Assembly (NCBI GenBank): GCA_017452565.1
Contig: JAFTMF010000154.1
Location: forward strand, 1 to 13,556
Length of the DNA: 13,556 nucleotides
From: Clostridia bacterium
GTDB lineage: Bacteria; Bacillota; Clostridia; Oscillospirales; CAG-272
Direction of reading: 5' to 3'
The translations under genes and the position numbers were made by a program. The notes beneath the pieces were generated by a model. It was not told the DNA's origin. It saw nothing but the letters and a program-made list of their open reading frames with translations, and did no database searches. Shown here one piece after another: positions 1-6,642 of the stretch; within the stretch, counting starts at the first letter, position 1, and each line of letters starts with the position of its first letter.

Positions 1-295
1 GAATCATCTCGCGCTTAATGCGGTGCTCCTTCTGGAGCTGGTTGAAGCTGTAGGTGTCGCAGGGCTTCAGGAATACGGCGATCTTGCCGCCCTTCTTGCA
101 CTCTGCTACCAGATACTTGGACAGGTTGGGTGCAGAGAAATCGTCGTAAACGAAGGTGTCCCAGAGGTCTTTTGCGTCGGTGAAGACTGCGGGAGTGCAG
201 TCATAGGAAAGCTCGCCCTTTTTCCAGCCGATGACGCGGTCAACATTGCCGGTGGAGAGCAGCTCGACAGCACGCTTTTTCATCAGTTCTTGCAT
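1..295 (-). CDS. FrhB/Flx-like iron-sulfur electron-transfer protein, N-terminal part (cut by left edge)
   Basis: Only the first 98 codons are present; the rest lies beyond the left edge. The ATG at 295-293 has a GGAGG site about 8 nt upstream and overlaps the end of mvhD by 13 nt, so the two are translationally coupled. The visible part looks like the N-terminal domain of coenzyme F420 hydrogenase/dehydrogenase beta-subunit (FrhB/FdhB) proteins, with a hydrophobic strand running into FLKPCD (residues 75-80) and an isolated Cys33. In other anaerobes the genes beside hdrABC and mvhD/flxD encode Flx iron-sulfur and NAD-binding subunits that bring electrons into the heterodisulfide reductase, so this may be a FlxB/FlxC-like subunit. 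The ferredoxin motifs expected in the C-terminal half are outside the window. The family is moderately sure, the exact partner role is not. Confidence 0.6.
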   Translation of the reverse strand, partial: MQELMKKRAVELLSTGNVDRVIGWKKGELSYDCTPAVFTDAKDLWDTFVYDDFSAPNLSKYLVAECKKGGKIAVFLKPCDTYSFNQLQKEHRIKREMI

Positions 296-720
296 CTCAG
301 ATCCTCCAGTCTCTTGTTTTCGCCAAGCTTGGTGACGGTCTCCACGAACTCGTTCATGGTAGCCGCAAACTTAGCACCCTCAGCCGCAGAGACCCATTCC
401 ACACGGGTACGCTCTCTTTCGATGCCCAGATAGTCCAGCATGGAGAAGAGCATGGTCATACGGCGGCGGGCATAGTAGTTGCCCGAGGTGTAGTGGCAGT
501 CGCCGGGATGGCATCCGCAGAGGATTACGCCGTCAGCGCCTCTCTGGAAGGCACGGAGAATGAACATAGGGTTCACACGGCAGGAGCAGGGCACGCGGAT
601 GATCTTTACGTCAGCGGGATAGGTTGCACGGTTGGTACCTGCAAGGTCTGCGCCCGCATAGGAACACCAGTTGCAGCAGAACGCAACGATGGTGGGTCTG
701 AATTCGTTATTTACTTGCAT
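283..720 (-). CDS. mvhD: MvhD/FlxD-family [2Fe-2S] electron-transfer subunit
   Basis: A 145-residue protein of the length usual for MvhD, the small iron-sulfur subunit that hands electrons from an input module (hydrogenase, formate dehydrogenase or FlxABC) to the flavin of HdrA. The clustered cysteines are visible: FCCNWC (C15, C16, C19), PCSC (C45, C47) and CGCHPGDC (C68, C70, C75). The ATG at 720 has a GGAGG site inside the end of hdrA and overlaps the hdrA stop by 10 nt, so expression is coupled to HdrA. The next gene overlaps its stop. No hydrogenase large subunit is in view, so the FlxD role (electrons from NADH) is as likely as the hydrogenase-linked MvhD role. Family assignment is firm; the electron donor is inferred. 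Confidence 0.9.
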   Translation of the reverse strand: MQVNNEFRPTIVAFCCNWCSYAGADLAGTNRATYPADVKIIRVPCSCRVNPMFILRAFQRGADGVILCGCHPGDCHYTSGNYYARRRMTMLFSMLDYLGIERERTRVEWVSAAEGAKFAATMNEFVETVTKLGENKRLEDLRCKN

Positions 721-2699
721 ATTGCGTCTACCTCCGCCATGATCTGATTATTGGAGAAGCCCTTCAGATCCATTGCGCCCGAAGGACAAGCAACGGTACA
801 AGCACCACAGCCCTGGCAGACAGCGGGGTTAACGCTTGCCACACGGCGAACGAGGGTGGTGCGGTCGGGCATTCTGAATTCTTTGTCAATGTAGGTGATG
901 GCGCCGTAAGGACATACCTTTTCACAAGCGGAGCATCCGTTACACATCAGCTCGTTGGACTCAGCCACGCAGGGGTTGCAGGTGAGGTGATCCTTCACGA
1001 GGAGTCCAATTACCTTGGAAGCGGCGGCGGAAGCCTGAGAAACGGTTTCGGGAATATCCTTGGGGCCCTGGCAAGCACCGGAGAGGAACACACCTGCGGT
1101 GGGGGACTCTACGGGACGGAGCTTGGGGTGAGCCTCGGTGAAGAAGTCGTTGGTGTCCATAGAAGCGGTGAGCATAGTCGCCAGGGGACGGGCGGACTTA
1201 TCGGGCTCGATAGCGGCAGCCAGTACCACCATATCGGCGGCGATATTCAGCTGCTCATTTGCCAGCAGGTCGGATGCCTGCACCATCAGCTTGTCGCCTT
1301 CGGGAGCAACCTTACCTACCATACCCTTGATGTAGTGGACGCCGTATTCCTCAACGGCTCTGCGGTAGAACTCGTCGAAGGACTTACCGGGCGTACGTAC
1401 GTCGATGTAGAATACGTAAACCTCGGTGTCGGGGTACTTCTCACGGGTGAGCATTGCGTGCTTTGCGGTGTACATACAGCAAATCTTGGAGCAGTAGGGC
1501 TTGCCGCAACCGGAGGTGTCACGGGAGCCTACGCACTGTACGAACACGATGGTGTGAGGATGCTTGCCGTCGGAGGGACGGAGGAGCTTACCTGCGGTAG
1601 GACCTGCAGCGTTGGTGATCCGCTCGAACTCCAGAGAGGTCACCACGTCGGGAGACTGGGAGTATGCGTACTCGTCGAAGTCCTTCAGGTCGATGGGGTT
1701 GAAGCCGGTAGCGACTACGATGGCACCGTATTCACGCTCGATGAATTCGTCCTTCTGATTGTAGTCGATGGCCTTTGCGGTACAGATCTTTTCACAAACA
1801 CCGCACTTGCCGGTTTTCAGCTTGGTACAGTATTCGGGATCGATGGTAGCAACCTTCGGCACAGCCTGTGCGAAGGGGATGTAAATGGCACGGCGGTTGT
1901 CCATACCCAGATTGAATTCGTTGGGAACCTTCTTCTGAGGACACTTTTCGGTACACAGACCGCAACCGGTACATACGTCTTCCTTAACGTAACGTGCCTT
2001 CTTCTTGATAGTAACGGTGAAGTTACCTACAAATCCCTTGACAGCGGATACTTCGCTGTAGGAGTAGATGTTGATGAGCTCGTTCTGGGCTACGTCAACC
2101 ATCTTGGGGGTGAGGATACAAGCCGCACAGTCCAGCGTGGGGAAGGTCTTGTCGATCTGAGACATCTTACCGCCGATGGTGGGCTTCTTCTCAACGATGT
2201 CTACCTCAAAGCCTGCCTCTGCAATGTCCAGAGCGGTCTGAATACCTGCGATACCGCCGCCGATAACCAGTGCGCGCTTCTTAACGGGAGAAGTGCCTGC
2301 AGTCAGGGGAGCATTCAGGTGAACCTTTGCGATAGCAGCCTTACCCAGGATAATTGCCTTTGCAGTTGCCTGCACCATATCCTTGTGAATCCAGGAGCAC
2401 TGCTCACGGATGTTGGCAATTTCTACCATATAGGGGTTGATGCCCGCAAGTGCGCAAGCCTTGCGGAAGGTGTTCTCGTGCATACGGGGAGAGCAGGAGC
2501 ATACAACGACGCCGGTGAGGCCGTGAGTCTTGATGGCATCCTTGATCAGATTCTGACCCGCTTCGGAACACATATATTGGTAATCGGTGGAATATACAAC
2601 GCCGTTCTCGTGGGAGAGTGCCTCTGCAACTCTCTTTACGTCTACGGTTGCCGCGATATTACTGCCGCACCAACAAACAAATACGCCGATTTTTTGCAT
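711..2699 (-). CDS. hdrA: Heterodisulfide reductase subunit A (HdrA), FAD and multi-[4Fe-4S] bifurcating subunit
   Basis: HdrA is the flavoprotein core of the soluble HdrABC complex. In characterised systems its FAD bifurcates electrons from MvhD/FlxD between ferredoxin and the disulfide site on HdrB. Visible, numbered from the ATG at 2699 (662 aa): an N-terminal cysteine-bearing domain (FVCWCG near residues 6-11, CSCSPRMHE near 67-75), an FAD-binding GGGIAG at about 147-152, LDCAACILTPKM near 189-200, a ferredoxin motif CTGCGLCTEKCP (243-254), a cysteine group at about 291-306, and two C-terminal [4Fe-4S] motifs, CNGCSACEKVCP (586-597) and CQGCGACTVACP (628-639). Length and domain order match ordinary full-length HdrA. 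A TTG nine bases upstream is in frame, but only the ATG sits at a workable distance from the AAAGGA site. It lies 21 nt after hdrC and overlaps mvhD. Confidence 0.95.
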   Translation of the reverse strand: MQKIGVFVCWCGSNIAATVDVKRVAEALSHENGVVYSTDYQYMCSEAGQNLIKDAIKTHGLTGVVVCSCSPRMHENTFRKACALAGINPYMVEIANIREQCSWIHKDMVQATAKAIILGKAAIAKVHLNAPLTAGTSPVKKRALVIGGGIAGIQTALDIAEAGFEVDIVEKKPTIGGKMSQIDKTFPTLDCAACILTPKMVDVAQNELINIYSYSEVSAVKGFVGNFTVTIKKKARYVKEDVCTGCGLCTEKCPQKKVPNEFNLGMDNRRAIYIPFAQAVPKVATIDPEYCTKLKTGKCGVCEKICTAKAIDYNQKDEFIEREYGAIVVATGFNPIDLKDFDEYAYSQSPDVVTSLEFERITNAAGPTAGKLLRPSDGKHPHTIVFVQCVGSRDTSGCGKPYCSKICCMYTAKHAMLTREKYPDTEVYVFYIDVRTPGKSFDEFYRRAVEEYGVHYIKGMVGKVAPEGDKLMVQASDLLANEQLNIAADMVVLAAAIEPDKSARPLATMLTASMDTNDFFTEAHPKLRPVESPTAGVFLSGACQGPKDIPETVSQASAAASKVIGLLVKDHLTCNPCVAESNELMCNGCSACEKVCPYGAITYIDKEFRMPDRTTLVRRVASVNPAVCQGCGACTVACPSGAMDLKGFSNNQIMAEVDAICK

Positions 2700-2709
2700 T
2701 TGTCTCAAT

Positions 2710-2715
2710 TCCTTT
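2710..2715 (-). promoter_or_regulatory. Ribosome binding site that fixes the hdrA start
   Basis: AAAGGA on the minus strand ends 10 nt before the ATG at 2699 and only 1 nt before the in-frame TTG at 2708. The TTG is therefore too close to be used, which sets the start at 2699. Confidence 0.7.
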
Positions 2716-2720
2716 CTCGA

Positions 2721-3107
2721 TTACTTGGTATATTTACGGAATGCGGTGACGATTGCCTGCTGAGGCAGATCCTCGTCCAGCAGTGCGGGGATATCGTCGG
2801 GTTTCAGGTGGTTTGCACCCTGACGGCGAACCGCCAGAAGGCGGATTGCCTCTACCAGCTTGCCGGGCTCTACGCCGCGGGGGCAACGCTCTACGCAAGC
2901 CATACAGGAGAGACATTTATAAATAGAATCGGATGCCATCAGCTTACTGATCTGACCTTTTTCTACCATATAAACGAACTCGTGGGGATGATATTCCATC
3001 TCGTCGTAGGAGGGGCAGGTGCCGGAGCACTTACCGCAACGCATACACTTGAGAGGGTCTACTCCGCTCATACGGAGTACCTGTTCTTTCATTTGAAGCT
3101 CGGTCAT
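2721..3107 (-). CDS. hdrC: Heterodisulfide reductase subunit C (HdrC), two [4Fe-4S] clusters
   Basis: HdrC is the small ferredoxin-like subunit that relays electrons from HdrA to HdrB. The 128-residue protein has two textbook [4Fe-4S] motifs: CMRCGKCSGTCP (C21, C24, C27, C31) and CLSCMACVERCP (C65, C68, C71, C75), with GVEP following the second as is common in HdrC. The ATG at 3107 is preceded by GGAGG located in the last codons of hdrB, and only 2 nt separate it from the hdrB stop, so the two are probably translated together. The length matches free-standing HdrC rather than an HdrC-HdrB fusion (HdrD). Confidence 0.94.
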   Translation of the reverse strand: MTELQMKEQVLRMSGVDPLKCMRCGKCSGTCPSYDEMEYHPHEFVYMVEKGQISKLMASDSIYKCLSCMACVERCPRGVEPGKLVEAIRLLAVRRQGANHLKPDDIPALLDEDLPQQAIVTAFRKYTK

Positions 3108-3109
3108 TT

Positions 3110-3895
3110 TCAGTCCTCCTTCACGCCAAGTGCTTCGGCCAGCAGCTCGGTAAAGTAAACTACGGGCAGATCCTCGGTGCCATTCTTCTGCAGATTATAC
3201 AGACAGAGGGGGCAAGCGGTGATCACCATCTCAGCGCCGGCAACTTTTGCGCTGTGCAGCACCTTGTTGCTCTTCTTGGCAGCGATGGTCTTGTCCTCCA
3301 GAGTGATGTAACCGCCGCAGCATTCGTTGCGGTAGGGATAAACTACGGGTTCAGCGCCGATCGCCTTGATGAAATCCTCGATGATGCGGGGATTTTCGGG
3401 ATTGTCCATTGCCATCACCTTGCCGGGACGGAGCAGCAGACAGCCGTAATATGCGGCAATTTTCTTGCCCTTGAGAGGATTGACCACCTTCTTGGCCAGC
3501 TCGTCAAATCCAACGGTATCGCGGAGCATCTCCAGATAGTGGATGACGTTGGTCTCGCCGTAGTAGGGGGTATCCAGCTTCATGTAATTGTTTGCCTTCA
3601 TGGCAAAGTCGGCATCGTTCTTCATAGCGGCGTTGGTGCGCTTGATCACGTTGTGGCAAGCGGAGCACAGGGTAACCAGATCCTGTCCCTTTTCCTTTGC
3701 CTCAACCAGTGCACGAACCGAGGACAGCTTGGTAGCAATTTCATCGGATGCACAGGTGAATGCGCCGCCGCAGCACTGCCAGTTCTCGATCTCCTCTAAG
3801 GTGATACCGAGAGCCTCAGCAGACTTTCTGCCGTATTTGTCCAGCTCCTTCGCCTTGGTCTTCAGCGTACAGCCGGGATAGTAACTTACTTTCAT
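3110..3895 (-). CDS. hdrB: Heterodisulfide reductase subunit B (HdrB), two CCG domains
   Basis: HdrB holds the non-cubane iron-sulfur clusters that cleave disulfides in methanogen heterodisulfide reductase. This 261-residue protein has both cysteine-rich CCG domains: C9, C41-C42 (QCCGGAF), C77/C80 (CSAC), then C152, C192-C193 (ECCGGY), C228/C231 (CPLC). All the cysteines expected for two CCG sites are therefore present and the protein looks catalytically complete. AGAAAGGA precedes the ATG at 3895, 19 nt after fumarase. Outside methanogens the coenzyme M/coenzyme B heterodisulfide is absent, so the real substrate is unknown; other HdrABC systems use DsrC-type trisulfides or no known disulfide. 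Gene order is hdrB-hdrC-hdrA-mvhD. Confidence 0.94.
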   Translation of the reverse strand: MKVSYYPGCTLKTKAKELDKYGRKSAEALGITLEEIENWQCCGGAFTCASDEIATKLSSVRALVEAKEKGQDLVTLCSACHNVIKRTNAAMKNDADFAMKANNYMKLDTPYYGETNVIHYLEMLRDTVGFDELAKKVVNPLKGKKIAAYYGCLLLRPGKVMAMDNPENPRIIEDFIKAIGAEPVVYPYRNECCGGYITLEDKTIAAKKSNKVLHSAKVAGAEMVITACPLCLYNLQKNGTEDLPVVYFTELLAEALGVKED

Positions 3896-3914
3896 TTCAT
3901 CTTTCCTTTCTGGC

Positions 3915-5291
3915 TCAGACCATTTCTTCGGGGTGGAACACCTCGTCGAAACGCTCGGCGGTGAGGAAGCCCAGTGCTACGCAAGCTTCCTTCAGAGAGA
4001 TGTTCTCTTTGTAAGCCTTCTTAGCGGTCTTAGCGGCGTTCTCGTAGCCGATGTAGGGGTTCAGCGCGGTAACCAGCATCAGGGAGTTGTGGAGATTGTG
4101 GTGCATCTTCTCACGGTTTGCCTTGATACCAACTGCGCAGTTGTTATTAAAGGAGAGAATTGCCTCGGTCAGCAGTCTTGCGGACTGGAGGAAGTTGTAG
4201 GAGGTAACCGGCATGAATACGTTCAGCTCGAAGTTACCCTGAGATGCTGCCATACCAACGGCAACGTCGTTGCCCATAACCTGTACGGCAACCATAGTCA
4301 GTGCCTCGCACTGAGTGGGGTTTACCTTACCGGGCATAATGGAGGAGCCGGGCTCGTTTTCGGGGATGAAGATTTCACCCAGACCGTCACGGGGACCGGA
4401 AGCCAGCCAGCGCACGTCATTAGCGATCTTCATCAGATCGGCTGCCAGCGCCTTCATTGCGCCGTGAGCGAATACCAGCTCGTCCTTGGAGGTGAGAGCG
4501 TGGAACTTGTTCTCGGCAGTTACGAAGGTCTTGCCGGTGAGCTGGGAAACTGCCTCTGCAACCTTGGTATCAAATCCCTTGGGAGTGTTCAGACCGGTAC
4601 CAACGGCGGTGCCGCCCAGTGCCAGCTCTTTCAGCTCGGGGAGAGCGATCTGGAGCAGCTTCTTGTCCTTCTCCAGAGAGGAGCGCCAGCCGGAGATCTC
4701 CTGGCTGAACTTGATGGGGGTAGCGTCCTGCAGGTGGGTACGGCCGGACTTTACGATGCCCTCGTTCTCTGCTTCCAGACGCTTAAAAGTCTCGATGAGC
4801 ACGTCGATGGCGGGAATGAGCTTATCCTCGATGGCGATGACCGCAGAGATGTGCATTGCGGTAGGATAGGTATCGTTGGAGGACTGGCTCATATTGATGT
4901 CGTCATTGGGGTGGAGCAGCTTCTTGCCGGCGATTTCGTTGCCGCGGTTGGCAATTACCTCGTTGGCGTTCATATTGGACTGGGTACCGGAACCGGTCTG
5001 CCAAACTACCAGAGGGAAATGCTCGTTGAGGCTGCCGCTGATAACCTCGTCGCAAGCTGCGGAGATTGCAGAGAGCTTTTCATCGGTCATCTTTTCGGGC
5101 TTCAGCGCGTGGTTCGCCATAGCTGCTGCCTTCTTCAGAATGCCGAAGGCGTGGGTGATTTCGCGGGGCATGGTTTCAATGCCTACGCCGATGGGGAAGT
5201 TCTGACAGGAACGCTGAGTCTGGGCTGCCCAATACTTGTCGGCAGGCACCTTCACCTCGCCCATAGAGTCATGTTCAATACGGTATTCCAT
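3915..5291 (-). CDS. fumC: Class II fumarate hydratase
   Basis: The enzyme interconverts L-malate and fumarate without an iron-sulfur cluster. The 458-residue length is normal for FumC. Visible signatures are the TGSGTQSNMN substrate loop (residues 99-108), GRTHLQDATP with the active-site histidine H186, and the superfamily signature GSSIMPGKVNPT (315-326) with the mobile-loop serines S316/S317. The glycine in MPGKVNPT and the GTQSNMN loop favour fumarase over aspartase, which usually carries MPAKVNP and a GTSVNMN loop. An AAAGGA site lies 7 nt before the ATG at 5291. It sits 25 nt after the malate/lactate dehydrogenase-family gene and 19 nt before hdrB. Next to an enzyme with malate specificity this suggests the reductive C4 branch, oxaloacetate to malate to fumarate. 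Confidence 0.95.
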   Translation of the reverse strand: MEYRIEHDSMGEVKVPADKYWAAQTQRSCQNFPIGVGIETMPREITHAFGILKKAAAMANHALKPEKMTDEKLSAISAACDEVISGSLNEHFPLVVWQTGSGTQSNMNANEVIANRGNEIAGKKLLHPNDDINMSQSSNDTYPTAMHISAVIAIEDKLIPAIDVLIETFKRLEAENEGIVKSGRTHLQDATPIKFSQEISGWRSSLEKDKKLLQIALPELKELALGGTAVGTGLNTPKGFDTKVAEAVSQLTGKTFVTAENKFHALTSKDELVFAHGAMKALAADLMKIANDVRWLASGPRDGLGEIFIPENEPGSSIMPGKVNPTQCEALTMVAVQVMGNDVAVGMAASQGNFELNVFMPVTSYNFLQSARLLTEAILSFNNNCAVGIKANREKMHHNLHNSLMLVTALNPYIGYENAAKTAKKAYKENISLKEACVALGFLTAERFDEVFHPEEMV

Positions 5292-5316
5292 ATCTGTATC
5301 CTTTCAACTGAATCAA

Positions 5317-6270
5317 TCACATAGAGAAATCGACCTGATCGATTACGTTCTTCAGGCACTGTGCGCTATGCTGGAGACGTGCGGTTTCTTCCTCGGTGAG
5401 AGGAGTAAGCACCTTGCCGCAAACACCGTCTCTGCCGATGATGGAGAGAGTGGAGAGGCATACGTCCTCAATGCCGTACTCGCCGTGCATCATAGAGGAT
5501 ACGGTCATAGCAGTCTCTGCACCGTTGAGAATGTTCTTTACGATGTGGCAGGTGGAGATTGCGATGGCGTAGTTGGTCACGCCCTTGCGTGCGATGATCT
5601 GACCGCCGGACTTGCGGACGTGCTGTTCCACGTATTCGTGATCCAGCGGAGGCTGATCGGGCTTATCGTCCTTCAGGCAAGCCTGATACTGATCTACGTT
5701 TACGTTGGAAATGTTTGCCAGAGACCACGGTACGAAGGAGGAATCGCCGTGTTCGCCGTATACGTAAGCGTGTACGTTTGCTTCGTTAATATTGTAATAC
5801 TCTGCCAGATAGGAGCGCAGACGGGCGGTGTCCAGAGTGGTACCGGAGCCGATGATGTGATGCTCGGGCAGGCCGGAATACTTGCAGAACTGATAGGTGA
5901 TAATATCAACGGGGTTACCGACGATCACATAAATAGCGTCGGGAGCAGCAGCCGCAATCTGGGGAATGATGTTCTTGGCAATCTTTACGTTGGTGTTTAC
6001 CAGATCCAGACGGGTCTGACCGGGCTTTCTGCCAACGCCGGAGGTGAGGATTACGATATCGGAACCCTTAGCGTCTTCATAGTTGCCTGCATAAATGTTT
6101 ACGGGATAGCAGAAAGGAGTACCCTGACGGATATCCATTGCCTCGCCCAGCGCTTTTTCTTCGTTAATGTCGATGATGACGATTTCCGAAACAGTGCCCT
6201 GTACCGCAAGGGTATAGGCCACAGTGGAACCTACGCTGCCGGCTCCGATAATAGTGACTTTGTTGCTCAT
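5317..6270 (-). CDS. mdh: LDH-family NAD-dependent malate dehydrogenase (likely)
   Basis: A 317-residue member of the lactate/malate dehydrogenase family. The Rossmann GAGSVG (9-14) and an Asp at the end of beta-2 (D34) indicate NAD binding. Catalytic residues are in place: R87 in TRLDL, D147/R150 in LDTARLR, and H174 in YGEHGDS. The overall look (NPVDIITY, GEHGDSSF) is that of lactate dehydrogenases, so similarity searches will probably return L-lactate dehydrogenase. However, the substrate-specificity position is arginine (R81, in VGRKPGQTR) where lactate enzymes have glutamine (NQKPGETR). That exchange is the classical switch to oxaloacetate/malate. Adjacency to fumarase supports malate dehydrogenase. 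It is first in the operon; GGAG sits 7 nt before the ATG at 6270. Another 2-hydroxyacid specificity remains possible. Confidence 0.85.
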   Translation of the reverse strand: MSNKVTIIGAGSVGSTVAYTLAVQGTVSEIVIIDINEEKALGEAMDIRQGTPFCYPVNIYAGNYEDAKGSDIVILTSGVGRKPGQTRLDLVNTNVKIAKNIIPQIAAAAPDAIYVIVGNPVDIITYQFCKYSGLPEHHIIGSGTTLDTARLRSYLAEYYNINEANVHAYVYGEHGDSSFVPWSLANISNVNVDQYQACLKDDKPDQPPLDHEYVEQHVRKSGGQIIARKGVTNYAIAISTCHIVKNILNGAETAMTVSSMMHGEYGIEDVCLSTLSIIGRDGVCGKVLTPLTEEETARLQHSAQCLKNVIDQVDFSM

Positions 6271-6312
6271 TTTATAACTCCTTCACATTATAATAGACTG
6301 AATTTGAAGGGC

Positions 6313-6331
6313 CTGCGAATTTTTTCCGCAG
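6313..6331. repeat. Short inverted repeat in the leader of the mdh operon
   Basis: CTGCG (6313-6317) and CGCAG (6327-6331) flank an A/T tract, between the putative -10 and the mdh start. It could be an operator or a weak leader hairpin. No known regulator site is recognised. Confidence 0.3.
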
Positions 6332-6344
6332 ATATCCGTCTACT

Positions 6345-6354
6345 ATTATAGCAA
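6345..6354 (-). promoter_or_regulatory. Extended -10 promoter for the mdh-fumC-hdr operon
   Basis: On the minus strand TTGCTATAAT gives a perfect TATAAT (6350-6345) with an upstream TG one base away, the extended -10 form. The hexamer 17 nt further upstream (TTCAAT) is a poor -35, consistent with reliance on the extended -10. It lies about 75 nt upstream of the mdh start, leaving an untranslated leader. Confidence 0.55.
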
Positions 6355-6389
6355 TAAATAAAGTTTTATTGAATAGTAAAATCCGAATA

Positions 6390-6417
6390 GCGGTATATCA
6401 CTTTTGATATATTACGC
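6390..6417. repeat. Palindrome between divergent promoters, candidate operator
   Basis: TATATCA (6394-6400), a 4-nt CTTT centre, then TGATATA (6405-6411): a perfect 7-bp inverted repeat, flanked by GCG/CGC. There is no T-run, so it is not a terminator. It lies upstream of the mdh promoter and between the two divergent units. The binding protein is unknown. Confidence 0.4.
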
Positions 6418-6516
6418 CCTGCAAAGAGGCTTTTTCTATATATGCCCTTCCAAAAAAGGATAATTTTGGGCAAAAACCGGCAAACCTTACAAATCTCATC
6501 CAAAAGAGACAGATAT

Positions 6517-6533
6517 TTCGTTTTTTCGACGAA
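6517..6533. repeat. 17-bp inverted repeat upstream of the epimerase promoter
   Basis: TTCGT and ACGAA separated by 7 nt, centred at about 6525, roughly 30 bp upstream of the -35 of the plus-strand unit that contains a MarR gene. The size fits a MarR-type operator, but the half-sites are short and could be chance. Confidence 0.25.
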
Positions 6534-6559
6534 GGGGCAAAAAAACAATCTGCGAGCCC

Positions 6560-6588
6560 TTGACAAATCATCAATAATGGGGTATGAT
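6560..6588 (+). promoter_or_regulatory. Sigma-70-type promoter of the epimerase-marR-EamA unit
   Basis: A perfect -35 TTGACA (6560-6565), a 17-nt spacer, and -10 TATGAT (6583-6588). A second overlapping TATAAT begins at 6588 but would leave too long a spacer. Transcription would start near 6595-6600, about 45 nt before the chosen start codon. Confidence 0.75.
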
Positions 6589-6642
6589 ATAATATGTATA
6601 AAAATTGAAACAGAAATGTATTTATCCGGAGGCAACAGACAG

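Noticed and set aside
987..3158. A very long open frame (723 codons) on the plus strand opposite hdrA and hdrC.
   Set aside because: It is antisense to two genes with full sets of cluster-binding motifs. Its translation has no recognisable domain, and codon-biased GC-rich genes often leave such mirror frames open.
3915..5291. Aspartate ammonia-lyase instead of fumarase.
   Set aside because: The signature is GSSIMPGKVNPT with a GTQSNMN loop, the fumarase form, not MPAKVNP with GTSVNMN.
3933..5324. A 463-codon open frame on the plus strand opposite fumarase.
   Set aside because: It is a mirror frame of a clear fumarase gene with all family signatures on the minus strand; no ribosome site or domain supports it.
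5236..6351. A 371-codon open frame on the plus strand opposite the malate dehydrogenase gene.
   Set aside because: It is antisense to a complete LDH/MDH-family gene and its predicted protein is low-complexity with no known motif.
6442..6642. N-terminal extension of the epimerase by 67 codons.
   Set aside because: It would start upstream of the -35/-10 elements and its codons lie in A/T-rich non-coding DNA. GGAGG before the ATG at 6643 marks the real start.
6271..6642. Rex, T-box or other known riboswitch or operator in the intergenic region.
   Set aside because: No TTGTGA-type Rex site, T-box motif or recognisable riboswitch core was found; only promoters and generic inverted repeats are present.
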